A stretch of 64,000 nt of DNA from OMIW01 sp044235645 (lineage in GTDB: Bacteria > Bdellovibrionota_C > UBA2361 > OMIW01), in NCBI GenBank assembly GCA_044235645.1, contig JBIIHQ010000003.1, forward strand, positions 1-64,000, written 5' to 3'. Each line of letters opens with the position of its first letter. Positions within the stretch are counted from its first letter, which is position 1. Positions 9,113 through 18,232 of the stretch are shown in pieces. Made by a program: the position numbers and the translations under genes. Below the pieces are notes generated by a model, which was not told the origin of the DNA, did not search any database, and saw only the letters and a program-made list of their open reading frames with translations.

Positions 9113-9470
9113 GAGTGTTCCGTGGGAAAAGGTATTTAGAATAGTGAACAATATCAGGAGGCTCCGCGACGGGCTTCGACTGGACCGAAGCATGGCCACA
9201 GCCGACGAGCAGAATCGAGGGAGAAGGTAAGTCAACCCACGCATCGAGCCATCTTGGTCGAACTGTAGCACACCCCTCAGGAATGTGCATAGGAAACAGG
9301 AGGATAGCCGAGGTTTGCGGAGGACAATCGGAGCGGGATGTCATCGAGAGAAGGTCGGACCGGTTCATATCCGCCTATCTACAGATTTTTTTGGTGAAAC
9401 CAGAAAATAAAGTCGGTCCAGTACGATACGTGGCAGGTTTCGCACGCATAACTTTCAGCGAAGGTTGGAG

Positions 9471-9515
9471 TTGGACTTGTTGAGTGAAGTGCTGAACAAG
9501 TCCAATTTCTTTTTT
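9471..9515 (+). terminator. Strong rho-independent terminator or leader attenuator
   Basis: An 11-bp perfect stem, TTGGACTTGTT (9471-9481) with AACAAGTCCAA (9495-9505), is followed directly by TTTCTTTTTT. It works only for plus-strand transcription. No convincing plus-strand gene precedes it, so it may end a small RNA or act as a leader terminator for the reading frame starting at the very next ATG (9516). Confidence 0.8.
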
Positions 9516-9954
9516 ATGGTTCTGTCAAACGTCGCTGTCGCTGCAGCCAACGCAATGCGGTGGACAATCGAGGATGCTGATCAGGCGCACGCCGAGGGTT
9601 ACAGGAAAACCATCTGTGAATTTTTCGGGGGAAGCCTCCCATTCTATTGGCAACACCTAGGCCAATGTCTAGAAAGTCGGACCACGCCGATGAAGATATT
9701 GTCGGGTGGCGAGATCGGGTTGGCCCCCTGTACCGGCGATTGACCTGGGCGAATTCCTGTTAGCCCTGAGTCTCGAGTCCGGCGGCAACCGTCGCCTTGT
9801 GGTGCTCACTAATTCCTCACGTCCCTCCCTCGTTGGAGTTGTTCAAGAGGAACCGGAGCCGAAACAAGATTCCGCAGGTATGACAGCCTGGGATCGCAGT
9901 TTGACCTCGGTCATGGCTCAGAATGCGACGAAGCTGGGCCAGGTGATCGAATAA
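9516..9954 (+). pseudogene. Possible frameshifted hypothetical gene
   Basis: Two weakly coding frames join here. The first (9516-9743) encodes MVLSNVAVAAANAMRW...FFGGSLPFYWQHL. The second (9706-9954) encodes GWPPVPAIDLGEFLLALSLESGG...NATKLGQVIE. They overlap by 38 bases and shift by +1. Neither has a Shine-Dalgarno sequence. A strong terminator 12 bases after the second stop (9967-10008) argues that a real plus-strand transcript ends here. I recognise no family. It could be a decayed gene, a gene with a sequencing error, or non-coding. Confidence 0.3.
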
Positions 9955-9966
9955 CGCGACCGTCCC

Positions 9967-10008
9967 CCCTCCATGAGCTCATACGAAGCTCATGGAGGGC
10001 CTTTTTTC
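9967..10008 (+). terminator. Rho-independent terminator
   Basis: A 13-bp perfect stem, CCCTCCATGAGCT (9967-9979) with AGCTCATGGAGGG (9987-9999), has a 7-base loop and is followed by CCTTTTTT. The U-tract is on the plus strand, so it ends transcripts of the frame stopping at 9954. Confidence 0.9.
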
Positions 10009-10131
10009 TCCTCCCTGCCGGAACGACGACCGTTTCGAACCACTTACTCAAAATAACGAAACTCATATCCCAGCCTCCAACCGTGTGATACCCTTCTCCG
10101 GTCAACAGCAACCCTTTCAGCCCATCACCTC

Positions 10132-10779
10132 ATGAAACCAGAACACTTTCGAGCTCACCCCTGGCATGGCGTCACCCCCGGCGATCGATGCCCCGAAGTT
10201 GTCACGGCCTATATCGAGATCGTTCCGACCGACACGGTCAAGTTCGAAGTAGACAAGGCCTCTGGGATCCTTCGCATCGACCGGCCTCAGCGATATTCGA
10301 ATATCTGTCCTGCTATGTACGGCTTCATTCCTCAGACGTTGTGTGGTGATCAGGTGGCAAAATTGTGCGTGGACGCACTCGCCCGTACTGGTGCCGACGG
10401 TAGCGCTCACGCCTCGATTGTCGGTGACGCCGATCCGGTTGATATCTGTGTTCTCACCGAGCGCGTGGTGCATCATGGAGATATCCTCGTCAGCGCCCGT
10501 CCGATTGGTGGCCTCCGTCTCGTCGACAAGGGAGAGGCAGATGATAAATTAATCGCGGTGCTCGAGGGAGATCCCGCATTCGACAACTGGCGCGATATCA
10601 CCGACTGTCCCGCTGCGCTTCTCAATCGGCTCTCGCACTACTTCCTTACCTATAAGCTCTCCCCCGAAACGATGGTGTCACAATGTCAAATCGTCGAAAC
10701 GTTCTCCCGCGCAGAGGCGTACCGAGTGATTGAGGCGAGCATCGGCGATTATCGATCGAGTTATTGGGGAACGCGGTAA
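10132..10779 (+). CDS. ppa: Inorganic pyrophosphatase (family I)
   Basis: It hydrolyses pyrophosphate to phosphate in the cytosol. The product of 215 residues has the family I signature GDADPVD (residues 98-104; metal-binding aspartates), the upstream YGFIPQT motif, EIVPTDTVKFEVDK near the N-terminus, and KLIAV plus the C-terminal helix pattern. It is slightly longer than the common 175-residue form, like other 'long' bacterial members. No clear Shine-Dalgarno sequence precedes the ATG. The HAD gene follows after 40 bases on the same strand. Confidence 0.92.
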   Translation: MKPEHFRAHPWHGVTPGDRCPEVVTAYIEIVPTDTVKFEVDKASGILRIDRPQRYSNICPAMYGFIPQTLCGDQVAKLCVDALARTGADGSAHASIVGDADPVDICVLTERVVHHGDILVSARPIGGLRLVDKGEADDKLIAVLEGDPAFDNWRDITDCPAALLNRLSHYFLTYKLSPETMVSQCQIVETFSRAEAYRVIEASIGDYRSSYWGTR

Positions 10780-10819
10780 AACGAGAAATGCCTCACGAGT
10801 AGGATATTCGGAAACGCCA

Positions 10820-11470
10820 ATGCCCTCAACCCGAATCAGCTGCATCCTCTTTGACCTCGGCAACGTTGTCGTCTCTGTCGACGCCTCCCGCATCTTCGCT
10901 ACGCTGGCCGAACGATGTGGGCAAAATCCCAGCAAGATAGAACGAACCCTCCTTGGAGACAGCGCGTGGTGGCACCACTTCTCGATGACGCACTTCTCAA
11001 ACGAGTCGGTAGCCGCGTGGGTGAATGAACGGCTCATGACTGAGCTCCCATCGATGGCTATTATCGATGCGTTTAATGCCGAACTCGGACCTGCCATTCA
11101 CACAACGTGCGATCTCCTGCCCTCTCTCCGTCAGCAAGTGGTGCTTGGATGCTTATCCAACACCAATTCAATTCACTGGGAACAGCTCCATCAGCAGTAC
11201 GACTTCATGGACCAATTCGCGTACCGATTTGCTTCTCAGGAGATGGGGGTAGCGAAACCCTCTCCGGCAATATATCAACAGGCCGCGCAAGCACTAGACA
11301 TGTCTCCCAGCGAGATTCTTTTTTTCGATGATCGTGCCGAGAATATCGCTGCTGCTGCAGACCTCGGGTGGCAGGCGCGTCAATATACGACCCACGAGCA
11401 GTTGGTCGCAGATTTGGAGGATATGGGATTTATGGTGGAGGGTGATGGAACCCGCATCGGAGGTGAGTAA
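10820..11470 (+). CDS. HAD-family hydrolase
   Basis: The ATG at 10820 gives 216 residues beginning just before HAD motif I, FDLGNVVVSVD (nucleophile Asp12; the second Asp is replaced by Gly, as in haloacid-dehalogenase/YihX-type members). Motif II is in GCLSNT, motif III Lys in VAKPSPAIY, and motif IV is FFDDRAENI. The alpha-helical cap lies between motifs I and II. Likely a soluble phosphatase or dehalogenase-type enzyme with unknown substrate. Its 3' end overlaps the next gene by 26 bases, indicating translational coupling. Confidence 0.85.
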   Translation: MPSTRISCILFDLGNVVVSVDASRIFATLAERCGQNPSKIERTLLGDSAWWHHFSMTHFSNESVAAWVNERLMTELPSMAIIDAFNAELGPAIHTTCDLLPSLRQQVVLGCLSNTNSIHWEQLHQQYDFMDQFAYRFASQEMGVAKPSPAIYQQAAQALDMSPSEILFFDDRAENIAAAADLGWQARQYTTHEQLVADLEDMGFMVEGDGTRIGGE

Positions 11471-12596
11471 CGATCAGTATCTATCGAGAGGAAAGGTGGA
11501 CCCTCACGTGGCGCCGTCTCTGACAAACCGAATAAATGGGGAGCTCCCTCGGCTCGGTGCGGAGAGCCAGCTGCACGAAACGCTCGGGGTAACTTACCGC
11601 CGGGATTTTAACGATGGAGTGGAACTATTCGTTGCTCCCCGTTGCGTGACCCGGTGGAGTGAGTTTTCCGCCAGGGCTCCCGAGTTTTCAGTTGCGCTCG
11701 ACGGGATTGTTTTCGGTCCCCCTGAATTTGACCCGTCCGGCCCACGTGTCAATTTCAACCACCACGAAGGGGTAGATCGCCTTGCAACCGGGAGTACGAC
11801 AGAGCAGGTGCTTATTGCGCTCAAGATGGGTCTGATGGAGACCTTCTCGGCTGGCGAGGCCCCTCATCTTCGTATATTTGTTAATGATGCCGATCAAGAT
11901 GTCTGCACCGCCGTCTGGTTGCTAAAAAACCACACTCGGGTGTCTGGTGGGCACAGCGAGTGGCGTATCAATCGACTCGTCCGGAATGTCGATCTCCTTG
12001 ACCGTACGGCCGGTGCTTTCCCCATTGATCCAAAGTCAGAATTTGCTCAAGAGCTTGCCTGGATATATCGCCCATACAATGAAGCGAGGCGCAGTGGCCG
12101 TCTCTTTTCCATGAATGGTCAGGAATTGGCGGATATTATTGATGCCGTGGGGGAACGAATTAATAGGCATATCGATGGCCACGGCGAGAGGATAGAACTC
12201 GATACCGAGTTTAAGCCTCGGGGCGGAGGGAATGGGTGGACCCTTGTCGAAGAGGTTGGCTGCGACGCACGAGCGGCTGTTTATCATTCGGGAGTGAAAG
12301 CATTTATCGCATTTCGGGAACAATCACCCGAAGACACCGCAGCCGGGGTATTTCGGTATTCAATAGGTAAAATTTCCCCCTTTATCTCGTTCCCCATTTC
12401 GGATCTGTACGATGAGCTCAACAGAGCCGAGGGAATTTCTCCTGATTCCTTGGATAGATGGGGGGGCAGCGATATCATTGGAGGCTCACCCCGCGCGAAA
12501 GGGAGCACGCTTTCACCACCAGAAGTTGAGCGCATCATCAACACATATTTCGAATCCACAACATCTTTCCCCTCCCCCTTCGTCCGCGCTGACTGA
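11445..12596 (+). CDS. Conserved hypothetical protein, possibly DHH-like phosphoesterase
   Basis: The ATG at 11445 is preceded by GGAGGGTG inside the HAD gene's 3' end, which decides the start. Product about 383 residues, with no signal peptide or membrane helix. It shows a histidine-rich core VNFNHHEGVDRLATG, an acidic VNDADQDVCTAVWLLKN and a glycine-rich C-terminal GGSDIIGGSPRAKGS. The His-His pair followed by Asp-rich and Gly-rich segments recalls the DHH/DHHA1 phosphoesterase layout, but the match is loose and I do not claim it firmly. Operon position with a HAD hydrolase and a glycosyltransferase suggests a phosphoryl or sugar-related task. Confidence 0.6.
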   Translation: MEPASEVSNDQYLSRGKVDPHVAPSLTNRINGELPRLGAESQLHETLGVTYRRDFNDGVELFVAPRCVTRWSEFSARAPEFSVALDGIVFGPPEFDPSGPRVNFNHHEGVDRLATGSTTEQVLIALKMGLMETFSAGEAPHLRIFVNDADQDVCTAVWLLKNHTRVSGGHSEWRINRLVRNVDLLDRTAGAFPIDPKSEFAQELAWIYRPYNEARRSGRLFSMNGQELADIIDAVGERINRHIDGHGERIELDTEFKPRGGGNGWTLVEEVGCDARAAVYHSGVKAFIAFREQSPEDTAAGVFRYSIGKISPFISFPISDLYDELNRAEGISPDSLDRWGGSDIIGGSPRAKGSTLSPPEVERIINTYFESTTSFPSPFVRAD

Positions 12597-12671
12597 CCTC
12601 ACATCTGCCCTTGCCCCTCTCACAACCAAAATCTATCATCATTTCGGCTACCACGTTTGTAATCCGCTCCC

Positions 12672-13637
12672 ATGCCTCCCACCCTCCTACCCCAAGCCCG
12701 TTCTCCGATCCTCCTCGGCATGGTGTCGACCGCCCCGTCTCTTCACTACACGGAGCTCGCGCTCTCTTCATTATTGACTTACACCTCACTTATCCCAGAC
12801 GACACGGTTATCCTCATCGACAACGACGGATCCGCCGCCGACCTCGCTATCTCTCGCGATCCCCGCATCACCCGCATCGTCCCTCACCAACCCCGCGGAT
12901 TTGCCACAAACGGTAACGCCCTCATCGGTGAGGCTCTCCGCTTGAGACGCGATCTGATTTTTCTCAACAATGACCTTTTATTTTCCCCAAACTGGCTCGA
13001 AAGCCTCCTCTCATGTGGTGATGCGATCGCAATTCCTGCCACGAATCGGGAGTTTCAGTACGCACTTGCAATCGTAAAACCAGGCGAGGATCGAACGACC
13101 TCGGTGTTCACCCTCTCCCCCCGAATGACTATCGCAGATGTAGAGAATCACCTCCACGGATTTCAGGCGCTTGCGGAATTTCATACGAAGCAGAATATCC
13201 TCTTACGGGTGATGTTGGTTCTCCCCTTCTCGTGTGTTCGGATTCCTATCGCTATCGCCCAGGAGGTGGGTGGATTTGACGAATTGTTCGGCAAAGGGGG
13301 GGGCGAGGACTATGATTATTGCCTCAGAGCAATCATGGCGGGTTTTCCCATTCTCCTTGCGGGGACCAGTCTTATCCTCCACTTCGGAGGACGCTCAACA
13401 TGGGGAGTTGAGAATGCAGGGGAGATCCAGGCGCGAGAAGATTTGTTCCGGAGCCGTTTTCGCGAAAAATGGGGAGAGACATTGTACAAGATGATATTTC
13501 TTGAGCAGGATATGACGAGCACCGATCCTGAACTTGGACCTCTCTTTCATCCCGGCCACCTCGCGGAGTTGATCGTTCGTTTGCTCGCGCGAGAGAACAT
13601 TCCACAACCCACGATATCCGTACCACTCGGCGGGTGA
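12672..13637 (+). CDS. Glycosyltransferase family 2
   Basis: The product of 321 residues has a GT-A fold pattern: an N-terminal beta-alpha unit (SLLTYTSLIPDDTVILIDNDGS), a nucleotide-sugar acidic motif FLNNDLLFSPNWLE, and the acceptor-side GGFDELFGKGGGEDYDYCLR containing the ED pair typical of GT2 enzymes. No membrane helices are visible, so it is probably a cytosolic enzyme transferring sugar to a cell-envelope polysaccharide. The start could also be the ATG at 12720. It is convergent with the next gene. Confidence 0.82.
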   Translation: MPPTLLPQARSPILLGMVSTAPSLHYTELALSSLLTYTSLIPDDTVILIDNDGSAADLAISRDPRITRIVPHQPRGFATNGNALIGEALRLRRDLIFLNNDLLFSPNWLESLLSCGDAIAIPATNREFQYALAIVKPGEDRTTSVFTLSPRMTIADVENHLHGFQALAEFHTKQNILLRVMLVLPFSCVRIPIAIAQEVGGFDELFGKGGGEDYDYCLRAIMAGFPILLAGTSLILHFGGRSTWGVENAGEIQAREDLFRSRFREKWGETLYKMIFLEQDMTSTDPELGPLFHPGHLAELIVRLLARENIPQPTISVPLGG

Positions 13638-13676
13638 CAGTGCGGGGCACCGATGCTGCTCGCACATACTTGCCTT

Positions 13677-14534
13677 TCAGCCACCCCGCGAGAGCCCCCC
13701 TCCCCTTTGATCACGCCACGTGGCTGATGCTCGAACAAGCCCCGTAAAGCAGGCCTCCCAAGCCGGGACGATATCGGTACACAAGGTCTCTGGATGACTC
13801 TGAACGCCAAGGAGAAACCTATCGCGTTCGACCGCTTCGAGCGATTCCGGCACACCGTCAGAGGTTGACGAGGTAACCCGGAGCCCCTCACCGAGGGAGC
13901 CAATGCATTGATGATGAAGGGAGTTGGTCCGAATTCTATTAATTCCCAGCAGGTCAGAGAGAAGGGAACCCTCGACTATCTCGATATCGTGAGCCAATTC
14001 GTGCCACCCGAAATCGTTATGATTCTCATTTTTCGGCCAATGAGTATCTCGCTGATGATCAGCGAGATCGGGTACCAGCGTCCCCCCTTGAGCGACATTG
14101 ATGACATGCATCCCACGACAGATTCCGAGCAGCGGCTTTTTATCAGCAATTGCTCGACGCGCGAGGTAAAGCTCAACGAGATCCCGCTCACCATCGTGCT
14201 GTTCCATGGCCGGATGAGGCTCTCCGCCGTAATGAACAGGAGACACATCAGCCCCGCCTGGTATGAGTATGCCATCGGCAAGTTCATAAAGGACCGATAG
14301 CGATGCCTCACAAAACATCGGGGGAACGAGAAACGGCACGGCTCCAAGACGTCGAACGACCGACACGCAGCAGCATCGAATGGAGAAAAATGGATGAGCC
14401 TTAGTGGGGGAGCCTTCGTTACAGCAGGTGACGGCGATTTTTGGGGGAGGTGGGGGCGCGAGGGGTACCGAGCCATCGGAATCAGAATCTGAGCCAGTTG
14501 GGATGATAGAGAAGGGCTCGCTCGACGTATTCAT
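13677..14534 (-). CDS. Class I glutamine amidotransferase (peptidase C26, PuuD-like)
   Basis: The product of about 285 residues resembles gamma-glutamyl-gamma-aminobutyrate hydrolases. The nucleophile elbow is LLGICRGMHVINVAQGG (Cys), and the His-Glu pair is in GVQSHPET. The family segment GILIPGGADVSPVHYGG is also present. The first 30 residues are polar and proline-rich, an unusual extension. An alternative TTG start at 14561 has a slightly better upstream purine run. Likely a cytosolic hydrolase of gamma-glutamyl compounds; substrate unknown. folE lies just upstream on the same strand. Confidence 0.85.
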   Translation of the reverse strand: MNTSSEPFSIIPTGSDSDSDGSVPLAPPPPPKIAVTCCNEGSPTKAHPFFSIRCCCVSVVRRLGAVPFLVPPMFCEASLSVLYELADGILIPGGADVSPVHYGGEPHPAMEQHDGERDLVELYLARRAIADKKPLLGICRGMHVINVAQGGTLVPDLADHQRDTHWPKNENHNDFGWHELAHDIEIVEGSLLSDLLGINRIRTNSLHHQCIGSLGEGLRVTSSTSDGVPESLEAVERDRFLLGVQSHPETLCTDIVPAWEACFTGLVRASATWRDQRGGGLSRGG

Positions 14535-14601
14535 TGCAGCTTTGCCGCGGTAATCAGTCAAAATCTCTCTTTATTCTATGATTTAATACTCTTTTTCGCA
14601 A

Positions 14602-15282
14602 CTACCGTCCTACTGCTCGTAGAAACTCATCCCGGGCTGCCCCGATCTCTTTCAGCTGCCCCCGAAATGCGGAGGTGACCATTTGCCCGGACTGCACCTG
14701 AATGCCCCTCATCATCATGCACAGATGATGCCCTTCGAGGACGACCCCTACACCTCGGGGGCCGAGGATCTCATCCAGCGCGCCCGCTATCTGTTCGGTA
14801 AGCCGCTCCTGCACCTGAAGCCGACGGCTGAAAAGCCTCACCAGCCGAGGTATTTTTGAGAGCCCGATAATTTTCCCGTCGGGGATATATCCCACATGCG
14901 CATAGCCATAAAACGGGAGGAGATGATGCTCGCATAGCGAGTAAAATTCGATCCGCTTCACAAGGACTAGCTCGGCTGACGATTCGGTAAATATGGCGTC
15001 CCCGACAATATCGGAGGCAGTTTGACGATATCCCTCAGTCATCTCGAGCATTGCCCGACCGAATCTCTGCGGGGTATCACGTAACCCCTCGCGCTGACCA
15101 TCTTCGCCGATAGCCGTCAACACAACAGAGCACGCATCCCTCAACAGCTGGTGGTGATGCTCCAGCCGGCGCCGTTCAGGAGCACCCTGCTCCCGGCCTT
15201 GCTCTTTTTGCCTGCTCTGCTTTAACCCATCCACCTTTTTTCGCTCTCTCACGCTCCCCCTCCTCTTTCTCTGACCTGACAT
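14602..15282 (-). CDS. folE: GTP cyclohydrolase I
   Basis: It converts GTP to 7,8-dihydroneopterin triphosphate, the first step of tetrahydrofolate synthesis. The product of 226 residues shows the zinc ligands Cys117 and His120 in SLCEHHLLPF and Cys188 in EGHHLCMMMRG. It also has the signature YIPDGKIIGLSKIPRLV, and QSGQMVTSAFRG near the C-terminus. The first 35 residues are strongly basic and vary in this family; a later start is possible. It is divergent from the S2P-like gene, with 191 bases between. Confidence 0.95.
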   Translation of the reverse strand: MSGQRKRRGSVRERKKVDGLKQSRQKEQGREQGAPERRRLEHHHQLLRDACSVVLTAIGEDGQREGLRDTPQRFGRAMLEMTEGYRQTASDIVGDAIFTESSAELVLVKRIEFYSLCEHHLLPFYGYAHVGYIPDGKIIGLSKIPRLVRLFSRRLQVQERLTEQIAGALDEILGPRGVGVVLEGHHLCMMMRGIQVQSGQMVTSAFRGQLKEIGAARDEFLRAVGR

Positions 15283-15473
15283 CGAGCATACCTATTCGAG
15301 ACCTCATTAATGATGCGCCGATTTGCTCTGTCAGATTCTTATTTTAACCCCACCTTCGAACATATGTTACGCTCTGAGGGCTCCCTTGCTTCACCAAACA
15401 CCATTCCGACCTCCTGTTATTTTCGCCTCCTACTGCGATTGTTTGAGAAAGCATCTTTCGGTACGATGACGTT

Positions 15474-16634
15474 ATGAGAATTCCACTTCCCTCAATTCCC
15501 CTTGGCTCAGTCGCGGGCACCCCGACGGCACTTCATTTTTCAGTCCCCCTCCTTGTGCTTGTGGTGGCAGCAGAGGCAGATTTTACCGGTCAGCAGGCGC
15601 TGCTCTTCGGCCTCGCAGTCATTGCATCCCTCGTTATGCACCTCCTCATCCACCTCGCTCTCGGTCGTTGGGCAGAGCTTCCTGAACCCCCTCGAGGGAT
15701 AGCCCTCATGCCTTTTGGCGAGGTGGGAATGGCTCGATGGCATCCCCCCGCTGCCAGTCACCAGAACGGGAATATTCCGGTACCACCACATGCGAGTTCA
15801 GTAAACTTGACGAAAGGGGTCATCGCAATCCTCGCTCCGAGTGGCATTCACCTTGCAGCCGCCGCCGCAATATGGAGCTTCGCCATCGAGCCGTACGTCG
15901 GTCCTCCGATTCCGTTTGCTCACAATCAGATGATGCACCTTTTCGTCATTCAGGCAGCGCTGGGGCTTATCAATCTTCTACCACTCGAGCCTCTTGATAC
16001 GGGACGCCTCTTCCGGATCCTCTCCCGACAAAGCGCGACCACGGGAGCAATGTCATCTCTCAGCCTTATCCGCTCAGGCCAGGTGATCACTCTCGGCATC
16101 GGGTTGCTCTCTCTCTGGTTGGGACCATTTTCCCTCTTTTTCCTGTGCCTCATGATTCTCGCCGCTTCAATGCAGATTGTCATGGAGGAGACCGCGCTCC
16201 TTGCGGCGGCGGGGATGAGTGCGCGAGAGGTGATGCGCCCTGCGCAACGGGTTGACTCATTCACCCACGGCGTGACCATATCAGCCGCACTCCGAATCGC
16301 ACAATCATCCTTTCAGGACATATTTCCAGTTATTTTGCAGGGTCGCATAATCGGTCTTGTCGATAGGCGCACTCTTCTCTCGGCAGCGGCTCATGCAGAC
16401 AAACAGGAGCAGCTGGTCGCGGAGCTAGCCTCTCCACCCGCACAGATTGTCAATCTTGAGACCCCGGTCTCAGAGGTTCTCGCGGGGGGAAGCCCTGATG
16501 GAGCGGCTGTGGTGGTTTCGACGGAGAACACCTTCGAGGGGATTATCCTCCCCGAGCACCTGAGCGATGTGCTGATCGTTGGGGCAATCCGGAAGGAGGA
16601 ACCGCCGGAGGACCCACCTGAAGTGCCGTATTGA
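15474..16634 (+). CDS. M50 (site-2 protease)-like membrane protein with altered active site
   Basis: The product of 386 residues has about six hydrophobic segments and a C-terminal region resembling a pair of CBS domains (SAREVMRPAQRVDSF..., FPVILQGRIIGLVDRRTLL...), as in SpoIVFB-like peptidases. The second metal motif is present as NLLPLEPLDTGR (Asn167, Asp175). The first motif, normally HExxH, reads HLLIH (56-60), so the catalytic Glu is replaced by Leu. It is therefore probably not an active protease, unless the frame or base call is wrong. The next gene follows closely on the same strand. Confidence 0.8.
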   Translation: MRIPLPSIPLGSVAGTPTALHFSVPLLVLVVAAEADFTGQQALLFGLAVIASLVMHLLIHLALGRWAELPEPPRGIALMPFGEVGMARWHPPAASHQNGNIPVPPHASSVNLTKGVIAILAPSGIHLAAAAAIWSFAIEPYVGPPIPFAHNQMMHLFVIQAALGLINLLPLEPLDTGRLFRILSRQSATTGAMSSLSLIRSGQVITLGIGLLSLWLGPFSLFFLCLMILAASMQIVMEETALLAAAGMSAREVMRPAQRVDSFTHGVTISAALRIAQSSFQDIFPVILQGRIIGLVDRRTLLSAAAHADKQEQLVAELASPPAQIVNLETPVSEVLAGGSPDGAAVVVSTENTFEGIILPEHLSDVLIVGAIRKEEPPEDPPEVPY

Positions 16635-16663
16635 CCAAGCAATCGTCGGCGCGGAGAGATTCA

Positions 16664-17605
16664 GTGAAAAGAACCCTCGTATCAAATGCGATAAGGCTCG
16701 GTGGGCTCCTGGGGCGGTTCGCCTACTATCTTCCGATTCGCGAAAAACAGGTAGCTCAGAGGCAGCTTGCCCGGTTCCTCCCAGAAGCCCCCCCCACCAC
16801 GACGATCCGTCTTTTTGACCATCTCGGGAGGTCACTTATCGAGGGGGTGCTCTGTCGTTCCGTTCTTGAGCTCGCGTCAGTCACCTGTGATGGATGGGAT
16901 GCAGTCGAGCGGGCGCATGCTGAGGGGCGCGGACTCGTAACCCTCACGGGACATCTTGGAAGCTGGGATCTTCTCTCAGCCTACGCCCGTTTTCGGGGCA
17001 TGCCTCTGTACGCGATAGGGCGCGAGGTCCGTGGTGTGATATCGCAACGGCTCGTTCAACGGCTTCGCGATCAGTCAGGGGTAACGATGTTGTGGCGAAC
17101 AGGGCTCTCGGGAGGACGCGAGATCGCCCGCCTTCTGACCTCAGGAGCGACCATCGCTGCGTTAATCGACCAAGACACCACGGTGCGCAGTGAGTGGGTC
17201 CCTTTTCTCGGGCATCCCGCAAAAACACCCGCGACCCTCGTCGAGATCGCGCTTCGGACGCGCGCGAGCATCGTCTCCGCTTTTCTCGTCCGTACGGGCC
17301 ACCTGTCGTATCGTGTGAATATTCGTGCTATCGACGCGCGTGAATCTGTTCAGGCCATTCTGAAGGAGTACCACGCCCATCTTGAGTCATTACTCCTCAA
17401 GTATCCTGAGCAATGGGTGTGGATTCACAAGCGGTGGCGGTCCCCCGTGGGATCCGCCCCCCTTTCCTCCGCGGAGTATCTTGCGTGGTTAACGCACCCA
17501 GAGGGGGGTGGCGAGATTCAGAGCGAAGCGGTATCAGTATCTCACGAGGGTTCGGTCCCTTCCGCTGTTTCGGCCATTCGAGCCTCGCCCCGCCCAGCCG
17601 AATAG
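16664..17605 (+). CDS. Lipid A biosynthesis-type acyltransferase (LpxL/HtrB family)
   Basis: The GTG at 16664 is preceded by GGAGAG at 6 bases; an upstream TTG overlapping the previous stop is less likely. Product about 313 residues. The catalytic HX4D motif is HLGSWD (His97, Asp102), followed by GREVRG and LIDQDTTVRSEWVPFLG, which match the family's later blocks. Such enzymes add secondary acyl chains to lipid A (or to other lipids in some taxa) at the inner membrane. The last 50 residues are a low-complexity tail. Confidence 0.88.
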   Translation: MKRTLVSNAIRLGGLLGRFAYYLPIREKQVAQRQLARFLPEAPPTTTIRLFDHLGRSLIEGVLCRSVLELASVTCDGWDAVERAHAEGRGLVTLTGHLGSWDLLSAYARFRGMPLYAIGREVRGVISQRLVQRLRDQSGVTMLWRTGLSGGREIARLLTSGATIAALIDQDTTVRSEWVPFLGHPAKTPATLVEIALRTRASIVSAFLVRTGHLSYRVNIRAIDARESVQAILKEYHAHLESLLLKYPEQWVWIHKRWRSPVGSAPLSSAEYLAWLTHPEGGGEIQSEAVSVSHEGSVPSAVSAIRASPRPAE

Positions 17606-17652
17606 TATCGCCTGACGGAACGCCGAAAACAGTCCCCCAAGGAAGATCTATC

Positions 17653-18159
17653 ATGACTATCACCTCACCTCGCATCGCTTCGCTCATTGTCGCCGTGGCA
17701 TCGGTTTTTCTCGTCACTGGATGCCGTTTTGGGCGTGGCTCGCTCCACCTCAGCGAAGCGGAAGAGCAGCTCCGACTTAAGCAGTACGACGATGCGATAG
17801 CGAGCTATCGAGCTCATATCGATCATCGGCTCGAGGTAGAGGATCGTCCCGCCTGGGAAAACCCCTACTTCTATCTCATGTTGATCGTTGATATCGAGGT
17901 AAACCGCGATAATATCTCCGGGGCCCGCGCAGCTCTTGCCGAAGCCGAAGCCAAGGGAGTCGATTCAACGCTCATCGCAGACCGGTGGCGTTCTCTCGCT
18001 CGGTGGTACGAACTCCACGGAGAAAACCGCGAAGCGTTCGAACTTCTTCAGGCGCATCGTCAACTTGACACACTCCTATTTGATGCCGCGCTTGATCGGC
18101 TGGCAAAACAGATTGTGAAGGAGGAAGAAACCGCCGTTTCGCGCGAAAAGTCAAATTAA
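17653..18159 (+). CDS. Lipoprotein with TPR-like helices
   Basis: The ATG at 17653 has GGAAG upstream and starts a clear lipoprotein signal: SLIVAVASVFLVTGC, with lipidated Cys24. The mature part of about 145 residues is helical, with TPR-like pairs (AEEQLRLKQYDDAIASYRAHI; ARAALAEAEAKG; RWYELHGENREAFELLQAH). It is probably anchored in the outer or inner membrane as a scaffold or assembly factor. The frame is open 240 bases upstream into the acyltransferase gene, but the signal peptide fixes the start. Confidence 0.82.
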   Translation: MTITSPRIASLIVAVASVFLVTGCRFGRGSLHLSEAEEQLRLKQYDDAIASYRAHIDHRLEVEDRPAWENPYFYLMLIVDIEVNRDNISGARAALAEAEAKGVDSTLIADRWRSLARWYELHGENREAFELLQAHRQLDTLLFDAALDRLAKQIVKEEETAVSREKSN

Positions 18160-18232
18160 AGGGTGAGGACAGGAGAGATATCACTGGAGAACGACCCATA
18201 AGTCACTACAATCACCCACGAGGGAGGTACCG

